From the NCBI GenBank assembly GCA_020055645.1, contig CM034547.1, forward strand, positions 37,985,909-38,049,908: a stretch of 64,000 bases of DNA, given 5' to 3'. Below are positions 54,537 to 64,000 of this stretch, piece after piece. The number at the start of each line of letters is the position of its first letter. Position 1 is the stretch's first letter. Both the position numbers and the translations under genes were made by a program. Source of the DNA: Tomocerus qinae (taxonomy: Eukaryota; Arthropoda; Collembola; Entomobryomorpha; Tomoceridae). The notes beneath the pieces are model-generated. The model did not search any database, was not told the origin of the DNA, and was given only the letters and a program-made list of their open reading frames with translations.

Positions 54537-56471
54537 GTAAAGCTAGCGATGCAGAAAAATGAATTTGCTTCTGACTTATCTTTGGATTACATCACATTAC
54601 AAAACTGCGTCGAGTAATGTTCCTCCGTATTTGCTAGCAATTTATGTTAAAGTATTACGAGTATCCTACGTATACTTATTTGAAGTGATGGACAACAATG
54701 TCAACGTCATGTCACATCAAAGTTTAATTTTACATTGAATTGTTAATCATGTTTGTTCTGCAGCGGAAATACGACAGTCAACTTGACAAGACGCTCCATT
54801 TATTTCTGCACTTGTAATATTTTACGTTTTCATACGATTTTCTCTATTCGTAAATCCTAATAGCATCAATTCAAACCTTAACCTAAGAATAGTAAGCTGA
54901 AAATAAGAATAAATCTGTTATTCTGAATCAAAGGGGTAAGCTGCATATACACAAACGTAAACATAATTATTCAAAACGCACAATGGACCCTCCTGGTTTG
55001 GTTATTTGGGCACAATGTTGAATGGAGGGATACAATCACGGTCGTTGTCTGTGCCTACATAAATATTAAACAAGTTACGGAAATAAACGAAAAGTACGTT
55101 TGTGTCTTATTGTCGAGTCAGTTGACTGTGCATTATGAACTCATCAATTTGAAACCGAGCTGCACACTCGTAGTTTAGAATTCAAAATGAGAATATTATT
55201 TACTGTGCGTGGCTAAGCTTCCGTTTTCTCGTTGTTTCATTTCATACGCAGGCAGAGCTGCAATAACACTTGAATACATAATGGTAAGGGATAGGAAAGT
55301 TGTAGGGTGGATCGGATGCATCTTCTGAACAGTGAATAGATATGCACTTTCGTAGTTGCCCGTCTCGTGAATATTATGCTTGAAGACTGCAAAATATTAT
55401 CAATCAAAATAAATGTTATATGCTAAAAGTGCAAAACATTTTAACCCAATAGATAGAAAACGTGCCATTTGTTATGCAACATTCAATTTTGTTTGGATTT
55501 AGGCACCGGTATGTTTCCCCATTATCTATAATTGCTATTGATGACTTAAGTAATGGTTAGCAAAAGTCAATTAAAATACATCTGTTTGTCTAATGCTATA
55601 AACATGTGTGAGGAAGTGCGTAGGATAAAAAGTGTCATAAAGCAGCATGAGTAAGTGTCACAAAGCATGCAAACTTCTTTAGGGTAGCTTACTTACTATG
55701 ATATTGGCATTTACTCAGGTCCGGCACATGCTTTACATTTATAGAAGTGCCATGTGAAAGATTAGAGAAATCCTTTCTTTCCTAAAGTACCTAATTTCAC
55801 ACAATATAAAAGCTGATGTAATGGAGCCCAAACGATCAATTTATGCACAGAATCACACAAAACATAAAGAGAAACAGTCCATTTTACAAGATAAGATATT
55901 TGACGATGTTCTACTGATACTCCCATACGACTTACCATAATCTCACCTATAGCACTATAGCTATCGTACTATAGACACAAGAATATATTGTACGTTATAT
56001 TCGGATGCTTTTGAATTCATGAAGACAGAATGGAGAAAGTTCCGTGTGATCCTTGTCTCTATCGTCGACTCGGCTGCATGCGTTTTGTCCGTCATTGTGT
56101 AGTGATGCGTGTACTGTGCGTATGTGTCATATCTTTTGAAGACTTTAACTGTTTCCATATTTTTCATTCGAACATAACATAAATACTAAATAGCATTTAT
56201 ACGAAACTGCGTGTGATACTCTGTATTATAGTATCCTTTGATAAAAAGGATACCGAAACTAGTTTTGGTCATGTAGTTATTGTATGTTTCTTAGCTAACT
56301 TTACTAAATGTTCTACAACCAAGTTAACAGAATTCAGGAAATAAGGATGTTTATATAATATTTCTATAAATATCAATGGTATTCTCTATTCATCTCTATT
56401 CTTATGCTACGCTCATATAAAACTTTCACCAGTACAAGAAAATACTTTTCTTGAAAATTTTCACTTTTATA

Positions 56472-56575
56472 TTTCTTTCACCAAGACGCTTTCATTTTAA
56501 TAGAAAATATAGTGAAAAGGTTTAAAATAGAGAAAATTTTCAAAATTTAATTGTATTTTACATTGGTGAAAGAAA
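56472..56575. repeat. Short inverted repeat, 12-bp arms
   Basis: TTTCTTTCACCA (56472-56483) is the reverse complement of TGGTGAAAGAAA (56564-56575). AT-rich DNA between them contains further GAAAATTTTC palindromes. It could be a decayed MITE or chance. Confidence 0.3.
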
Positions 56576-59500
56576 CGTAGAAGGCAAATTGTGAAAGCAC
56601 ACAGAAAGAGAAAGCTGTCGTCTATATAAATAAGTATGTACCATTGTGTAAGCAGATATTTTTATACCCAAAAAATGAAGTAAAATGTACGCATGTGAGT
56701 CTTTCCCTACTTATACTTTATAAATAAATTGGATACCCTGGCTAGCTGCATATAAGATAATGCATTATTGCAGTGTCTTCCTTCCGTCGTCATTGTGAAG
56801 ATATTTGTAAGAAACCTTGAAAACTCCAGTGCCAGTGTGTAGCTGTGTACGATTACATTTAGAATGTGTGTCTACCTATAATATGATATGTAGTGGTATC
56901 TGGGTGCTATCAAAGACGTAGAAAACTTCATTGAAGATAAGTATAGGGTAATATTGCTTGCATGGTAGTATATTATTGTTAGGTAACTCTTGAAGCATGT
57001 AAAGACACTTGAACTGCACCAACTGGCTGGTTTGGTCTTTTCCTTTTTATTGTGAAAAGTTTACATGTACATAATGTGCATAGACGCGTGTAGCACTTGC
57101 ATTGTGTTTGGGATGTGATCTAATGTAATGTAATGTGGCTATGGCTATTCACTCTACTTTATGTGGAGCAATGTAACATAACTGTTAGCACACCATGTAC
57201 TTACCATATACACTGCTCGTATACAGAGTACAAATAGCATAAGCTCCACTTGTCTTGTATAGGTATGTGTTCATGTCCATGTAGTATGCAGTCATATGTG
57301 TATGATGTAAGTATAAGCTAAGGAAGGAGGGAGAAAGGAAGAGTTTCTGTGTAGACAAGACTCGACACGACATTTCTCTGAATAGAAATGACACTTTTAG
57401 CTATACATGGAGAACCATTTTTCTCCACTTTATTACACGATTAGGCCGCTGCTTCCTAGTTGTTATGTCGGCGTGGCACGGCGTGTCATGTCATAGCAGA
57501 GAGAGGCCATGGCTAGGAGAGAGCCTCTTACATAACAGAAGGCTAACTACAAGGAAAGGAAGAAATAGATCGGAAGAATGAATGTAGGTACACAAATACT
57601 TTCACTTGCTAGCATAAATATACCGTTAATGCTTACTTTACGTTGCCCTTTGCTACTTGCTCCTCTTCTCTGAGAGGTTTATGGTCCTCTACCCGCTCCC
57701 TCTTACTCCTCTCCTATAATATATCTTATACTATTATAGTATTAAGGACCCACACTGAACTAAGACCAAAACATTGTCATCCAAAACTTATTTAACTATT
57801 GTAAGTAGCATATACTATTATATTTAAACTAGAAATTATAATATATACTATAGTATAATTGTGTGGTCATAGGTTAGAGTTGGCTTAGCTCTGGTTTCAG
57901 TTGTGTATGTATTGAATATATTTATTAGGTCTGGATAATGTGTCCACACAGTGTACTAGCATAAAGATGTGTATACATAGGTACTATGTATATCTATATA
58001 AATGTGTTCCAGAAGGAGATAATATGGAAAGGATCGTTTGTCTCCTTCGTCCTCCTTCTTGCATTACATGTGATATGATAAACAGCATTTGGCTCTCTTG
58101 TCTTGTCTGGCTTACCCTTCGCTTACTTGTTTAGCCTCGTAGTACAAATAAGTCTACGTCCTCTCGCTCTTCGTAAAATTTGTCTTGCTTTGCCCTCCTT
58201 CTATTAGTAGTATAACTCAACTACATCACATTACTTTCCACTTACAACGGTATTTTAGTCGGGCTCAAGAGCTGTGCTAAGGTCGTGTCGTGTTTTGTCG
58301 TCCAAGGCATGTACTACATAACTTATCCATATTCTACATTATGTAAACTTGTAGACATACTAATATAGTTAACCCTTTTCTTAGACACTCTATGCTTACT
58401 TCCCTATGATATGCAGATGATGTACGCAGGGAGCTAACTAGGAGGAGAAACCCAAACTACGAACCTATGGAGAAAGCTACTTATTAGCATATCTGTATAC
58501 ACAATAAGCTATAGAATGCATGTGGCTATAATGAATGTATGAAAAAAAGGATAAAATACTACCGACCCGCTTACTTAATACTTATAAAGGGCAGACGCTC
58601 TTTTCTTTCCTCAATCCTTCATCGTCTTATCATTCATCTCTTCTCCTCTCTTATGTTCACTAAGAAGTTTTTTACTTCTTCTGAAAGAACTCAATGGAAA
58701 AACTGGGGCTTGTTATGCTAATCGTTTGCCCTTCGTGTTTACGGTTCGTTTCACAAACTACTGGCGTATTATTATCGTTTTAACCAAAATTATAATATTA
58801 TCTTTCATCCTTACCAAGCTTTGCAACATCCTTCCTAGAATATCTTGAACCCCCTGGTTGTTTGTTATTAACTCAAAAGTTAACTCACAATTAGTGGCAC
58901 AGAAATGTAGTCCACAGTCTAAAAAAAATTCTGGAACCCCAATACAAGTATTGCTTACTATTAAATTGTATCTAACTGTAAAGAATGTCAAAATAATCCT
59001 ATTTTCTATTTCGAATTAGTTTTCCAACATTTTTGAGCATTTGAAAGGAAAGGTAATGAAATAGTATTTGTAATGTTTATGCATGCAACTATTGTCTGAA
59101 TGTTTATGCCTGTAGACATAAACTGCGTTGTATTTTCCTGTATGCAATGCTAAGATTATTAATGCTTACTATCTATCAGTTCTTGTATACGTGTAACGTG
59201 CAACTACATATAATATAATAACATTGGATATCCTTATGGCAAGATAAATAAGATAAGACTATATAGTTGGAGTTGAGTTAGTAGGGAGCATATGTTTAGC
59301 TGGTGTAACTGATAAACAAATTCAAGTCAGGCATGAAAGATCTTCGGAATACATCCAGCATTTGACTAAAGAGAATATTACGAAGCTTCTTCACCGAACT
59401 GCATGGTCGACCTAAGCAGATGGAAAGCAACGATCCTCATTCCCATCCCCATCTCAGTTTTGAATCCCAAACATCCCATTAGTTAGTAAACAAGTGGAAA

Positions 59501-59760
59501 GTATCTACAGGGGAAACTGATAAGCCCCATCCAACTTCTCAACTTCTCTTCCTTTAAATAAACTCCAACATCCCATAGTTAACTTTAAACTGTTCTATAC
59601 CAATTTTATTTCTAGCATTAATAAAATTTGTAGGTACTCCACTGACTGCAAACCCTGTTTACAATGTTTGCTCCACTCCTGCACTAAAAACTACCAACAT
59701 TACGCCAAAATTCACTTTTTAGCTCGCCTGAATAAGGCAGCTTATAGAACCGCACAGTCT

Positions 59761-59804
59761 GTCCGTACGTCCGTACGTCCGTCCGTCCGTACGTCCGTCC
59801 GTCC
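59761..59804. repeat. (GTCC)n / GTACGTCC microsatellite in copy 1
   Basis: Tetranucleotide tract interrupted by GTAC. It is equivalent to 60745-60790 in copy 2. Confidence 0.85.
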
Positions 59805-60165
59805 CCACGATAACTTTCGAAAGCAATGACGGATATTGACCAAACTTGGCAAAAACAATGCCTATGGACCACTGACGATCCCTATTGAATTGGGGGTAAA
59901 TCGGTCCATTGGTTCTTGAGATACCGCGCGCTCACTTTGTCTTCATTTTGATAGTCAAAATGAAAATTTGGGATTAAATGGACATTAAAAAGTTGAATGG
60001 CGTTTCCTATAAATTGTTAGCGAGATAGTATAATATATTTCAATCCGCTTCTACCAAATTTAAGATTTTATAATAAAACAAATTAAACCGGAAAATAACT
60101 ATTAGACGATGGAAAAAAAATTCCTTTAAATTTTGATAATCATTATTAACCGATTTTAATTTTTT

Positions 60166-60485
60166 GTAGATTTTAATACTCATAACCAATCAAGATTGAA
60201 TATCTGTTGATTTTCATAATCAACATTAATCAATTTCGATTTTCTGTCGATTTTCATAATCAACATTAATCAATTTCGATTTTCTGTTGATTTTCATAAT
60301 CAACATTAATCCATTTTAATATTCTGTTGATTTTCATAGTCAACATTTATCTATTTTGATTTTCTGTTGATTATGATAATCGATATCAATCAATTTTGAT
60401 TATGTGTTGTTTTTAATACTCAATATTAATCAATTTTGATTTGCTGTTGATTTTGATAATCAACATCAATCTATTTTGATTTGAT
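60166..60485. repeat. Degenerate 40-bp minisatellite, copy 1
   Basis: About eight units built on TTGATTTTCATAATCAACAT followed by a TAATCAATTT-type half. The units differ from each other at several positions. Confidence 0.8.
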
Positions 60486-60744
60486 ATATTTTGATCAAAA
60501 TAAATTTATTTCTGTTATTGTTAGATTACAACCAAAATGTGCACACGGTCCCCTTTACTCAGGCGAGCTTCTGTTACGGCTTGCTGTAGGTTTTAAAAGA
60601 TAAAACTGTTTCTAAAATGATGGACTAGTACGATATACACTTTCTAATTTGTAAAATATATATTTTGGAGACTGAACCTGAAATATCCTGGTAGGAATGT
60701 TTTTTAGCTCGCCTGAATAAGGCAGCTTATAGAACCACACAGTC

Positions 60745-60790
60745 TGTCCGTACGTCCGTCCGTCCGTCCGTCCGTACGTCCGTCCGTCCC
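60745..60790. repeat. (GTCC)n / GTACGTCC microsatellite in copy 2
   Basis: Tetranucleotide tract, same position within the element as in copy 1, with a different order of GTAC interruptions. Confidence 0.85.
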
Positions 60791-61189
60791 CACGATAACT
60801 TTCGAAAGCAATGACGGATATTGACCAAACTTGGCAAAAACAATGCCTATGGACCACTGACGATCCCTATTGAATTGGGGGTAAAACGGTCCATTGGTTA
60901 CTGAGATAACGCGCGCTCACTTTGTCTTCATTTTGATAGTCAAATGGAAAATTTGGCATTAAATGGACATTAAAAAGTTCAATGGTGTTTCCTATAAATT
61001 GTTAGCGGGATAGTATAAAATATTTCAATCCGCTTCTACCAAATTTGATATTTTATAATAAAGCCAATTAAACCGGAAAATAAATATTAGAAGACGGATA
61101 AAAATTTATTTTGGATTTTTATTCAATTTTATAGTAGAATTTCCAATTTTTGATTTCCTTTAAATTTAAATAATCATTATTAAACGATT

Positions 61190-62245
61190 TTAATTTTCTG
61201 TAGATTTTAATACTCATAATCAATCAAGATTAAATATCTGTTGATTTTCATAGTCACAATAATCAATTTTGATTTTCTGTTGATTTTCATAGTCAACATT
61301 AATCAATTTTGATTTTCTGTTGATTTTCATAGTCAACATTAATCAATTTTGATTTTCTGTTGATTTTCAGTCAACATTAATCTATTTTGATTTTCTGTTG
61401 ATTTTCATAGTCAACATTAATCAATTTTGATTTGCTGTTGATTTTCATAGTCAATATTAATCAATTTTGATTTTCTGTTGATTTTCATAGTCAATATTAA
61501 TCAATTTTGATTTTCTGTTGATTTTCATAGTCAACATTAATCAATTTTGATTTTCTGTTGATTTTCATAGTCAACATTAATCAATTTTGATTTTCTGTTG
61601 ATTTTCACAGTCAACATTAATCTATTTTGATTTTCTGTTGATTTTCATAGTCAACATTAATCAATTTTGATTTGCTGTTGATTTTCAGTCAACATTAATC
61701 TATTTTGATTTTCTGTTGATTTTCATAGTCAACATTAATCAATTTTGATTTGCTGTTGATTTTCATAGTCAATATTAATCAATTTTGATTTTCTGTTGAT
61801 TTTCATAGTCAATATTAATCAATTTTGATTTTCTGTTGATTTTCATAGTCAACATTAATCAATTTTGATTTTCTGTTGATTTTCATAGTCAACATTAATC
61901 AATTTTGATTTTCTGTTGATTTTCACAGTCAACATTAATCTATTTTGATTTTCTGTTGATTTTCATAGTCAACATTAATCAATTTTGATTTGCTGTTGAT
62001 TTTCATAGTCAATATTAATCAATTTTGATTTTCTGTTGATTTTCATAGTCAATATTAATCAATTTTGATTTTCTGTTGATTTTCATAGTCAACATTAATC
62101 AATTTTGATTTTCTGTGAAGTTTCATAGTCAAGATTAATCCATTTTGATTTTCTGTTGATTTTCAGTCAACAATTATCAATGTCGATTTTCCGTTGATTT
62201 TCGGTCAGCAATTATTAATTTTAATTGTATGTTGATTTTTCAAGT
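61190..62245. repeat. 40-bp minisatellite with higher-order structure, copy 2
   Basis: About 25 units of 38-40 bp (TTGATTTTCATAGTCAACAT plus TAATCAATTTTGATTTTCTG). Variant units recur in a fixed order: the eight-unit block 61360-61677 matches 61678-61995, and a six-unit (240-bp) shift repeats again from 61956. The edge units (61190-61270 and after 62116) are the most diverged. Confidence 0.9.
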
Positions 62246-62467
62246 GATATAGATTCGTTTCCCTATAATATCAATGTCTGAATTTTTATTATGTCTTATA
62301 TATATATATGTCGTACAGATTTATATAAAGACTCAGTTCTAAAAGTTTGGTCAAAATCCGTACCCTCGGTTTTCTGTTACGTCCGAGTACTTTTTGTCTA
62401 CCAAAAACTGCACACGGCAACCTTTACTCAGGCGAGCTTCTGTTACGGCTTGCTGTAGGTTTTAAAA

Positions 62468-64000
62468 TTTATACAATTAATTAGTTTGACGGCAAAGTGA
62501 TGTTTTGCAACTCGAATTGAACAAATGTTACAAAATTGTTAATTGCAAAGAACACAATGTATAGAAAAGGTTTCTTTAGAATTTGTTAGGAACTTTTTCT
62601 GGCATGGGGATTGGGTCATGTATAGTTAATGCAATCTCGTAACTTGAAGCAGAGTTTGAGGGAATGGATATGAAGTATCTGAAAACAGATCTGTGTGTGG
62701 TGTCTTTAGTTATAGAGTTGTTAGTAAGTGATGCTGCTGCCTGAGTTGGACATTTGCATGCATAAATACTTCCAGCGGTAGTGAACACGATACGAGGAAC
62801 CTGAGAAAAGAGAGATCCACATAAACCGGAGCAAAACAAACTGAACAACGTTCGTATGCATACATTTATAGATTAGCTAGTTTAGTTCTCGTTTACTGGA
62901 AATAGTCCGTCCAGAGTTGCAGAGAGATCCCTGCGTGTGGAGATAGAGACAGGCATAATTTCAAACAAAACAAGACAACTTAAAAGATTAAGGTTTAAAG
63001 AGAGACTGGGAAAACAAAACAAGTGACTAACTGCCTTCGAGAATTGGGATTGTCAATTAAAAAGCTTAGTAGTAAAATAGCCGTGAAATTATTCATAGTG
63101 AAGCGGAATCGGGTGGAGTGGGGAGAGGGAGATGTCTAACAAAGTGACAACGACTTGTCTCTTCTCCTTCATCCTCTTCATAAGCGAACACAATTATCCA
63201 TTTAACGAGATAAAAATGAGCTACTGACTCCACCTCATCTTTATACAGACGGAAGTAAAACTAAATTAAACCTAAATAACTATGTGCCTATGTAGAATCC
63301 AACCATATGATACATTTGTGTATCTATAGAATCTACTTGGAGTAACTACTCGTGAGGGATGCTGGTGAGCATTTGAATTGAGCCAAAGAAGGATTAGATG
63401 AGAAAACATTTCTCCGGATCTAGATATTAGATAGACTGACCCATGGGATTGCCATCAAGCAAAAAGCAGGAAGAACATGCATCTTCCATATAAGCCTCAT
63501 TCTGTGTTCACTAATATATGTATAGAAACTCTTCTAAAGCTTGAACACTACATTCTAGGTCCACTCTCTATCTTAAGAGATTCTTAACAACGCCGTACAA
63601 GGCAACTAAACTCTCCTTCATTTCCATGCTATGCCTACTTCGAGAATCTAAATCCGGGAAAGGGGAGAGGAAATAGGACATAAGTGCTCTACTTGATCTT
63701 TCCGTCTTCCCCCTGTCATAACATACAAGTTTATAATGCATTTGCCTATTATGCCGATATACGATACGAAGGATATTGAAATGAGTGAATAGAATGAAAG
63801 CGAAGGAATTTAATTGATGGCTGTTTCTATTTATTTCCAACCCAATATACAAGAGATAGCTGATAACAATTATGTAGTACTGTCTCTAATGTGAGTGGAT
63901 GGGCGGATGAGGATGGGTGCAATTTATATTTATAGAAGGAACATAAGCTATAACAGCAGAGAGTTGCACTTTGTATGTGTTTGTCTAGTAGTGTAGTGTA
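62468..64000. other. Right end of window, no supported gene
   Basis: AT-rich DNA. The open frames 62576-62848 and 63568-63852 (minus) show no known domain or splice context. No repeat was recognised. Confidence 0.4.

Larger units (their letters stand above)
46264..59720. other. 13.5-kb gene-poor stretch
   Basis: GC-richer segments lie at 46.33-46.46 (CACGGTGGCACGG), 46.8-47.25, 49.3-50.4, 51.4-52.5, 53.1-53.8 and 57.4-58.3 kb. None holds a recognisable protein. The open frames 51492-51827 (plus) and 52175-52456 (minus, Lys/Arg-rich, TTG start) are at the length expected by chance. A 20-codon ATG frame at 46892-46951 ends at a consensus donor (CGCA|GTAAGT) and could be a leader exon, but has nothing to join. 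Confidence 0.4.
59721..60569 (+). mobile_element. AGCTCGCCTGA element, copy 1 (849 bp)
   Basis: It starts AGCTCGCCTGA and ends TCAGGCGAGCT, an 11-bp terminal inverted repeat. The order inside is an 11-bp end, a (GTCC)n/GTACGTCC tract (59761-59804), a unique head shared with copy 2 up to about 60160, and a short block of degenerate 40-bp minisatellite units. Downstream, TCTGTTACGGCTTGCTGTAG and the bases after it to 60599 are also shared with copy 2, so the mobile unit may extend to there. There is no ORF apart from a minus-strand frame common to both copies. It is probably a non-autonomous transposon. Confidence 0.7.
60706..62438 (+). mobile_element. AGCTCGCCTGA element, copy 2 with expanded minisatellite (1,733 bp)
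   Basis: It has the same ends and head as copy 1, in the same orientation, starting only 136 bp after copy 1 ends. It is twice as long because the internal minisatellite has expanded to about 25 units. The GTCC tract is at 60745-60790. It ends with CACACGG..CCTTTACTCAGGCGAGCT as in copy 1, followed by the same short 3' flank to about 62467. The few differences between the heads indicate a fairly recent tandem or independent origin. Confidence 0.7.

Noticed and set aside
59684-60857. Two similar minus-strand frames (59684-59872 and 60612-60857) beginning MVHRHCFCQVW
   Set aside because: They are the same repeat element read in two copies; the RTYGRTDG part is just the GTCC tract translated, not a conserved protein.
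61190-62245. CRISPR-like regular repeat
   Set aside because: The units are directly adjacent with no unique spacers and the context is eukaryotic; it is a minisatellite.

Overview
The window looks like nuclear DNA from an invertebrate animal. It is AT-rich, has spliced genes with short GT-AG introns (about 56-165 bp), and is loaded with inverted-repeat elements and a minisatellite. No rRNA, tRNA, bacterial operon, CRISPR array or retroelement ORF was recognised. The phylum cannot be fixed from one conserved gene. The two elements near 60 kb (AGCTCGCCTGA termini followed by a GTCC tract) resemble in style a repeat class that I recall as common in molluscs and other lophotrochozoans; this is only a weak hint.

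Layout. 0.6-3.3 kb: one clearly recognisable gene, an equilibrative nucleoside transporter (SLC29/ENT family), plus strand, 11 coding exons, reconstructed in frame to a 494-residue product. 3.98-5.02 kb: a 1,031-bp element with perfect 179-bp terminal inverted repeats and a 4-bp target duplication, inserted beside the second poly(A) signal of the ENT gene. 5-12 kb: non-coding apart from two candidate plus-strand first exons with hydrophobic segments (7,679 and 11,711). 12-30.7 kb: no recognisable gene; AT-rich DNA broken by somewhat more GC-rich islands that carry short hairpins. 30.7-33.9 kb: a candidate plus-strand gene start of two small exons, a candidate two-exon minus-strand gene for a small protein, and a 234-bp MITE. 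34-59.7 kb: mostly unexplained, with a fold-back element at 45.8-46.3 kb, a short old tandem duplication around a GC palindrome at 34.1 kb, and a few exon-like segments. 59.7-62.5 kb: two tandemly arranged copies of one element, each with a (GTCC)n tract and a 40-bp minisatellite; the second has a higher-order 318-bp period. 62.5-64 kb: nothing recognisable.

Only the ENT gene has an assigned function (facilitated nucleoside/nucleobase transport across membranes). The other gene models rest on reading frame plus splice signals and are given low to moderate confidence. Most of the 52 kb to the right of 12 kb is either very long introns or intergenic DNA.
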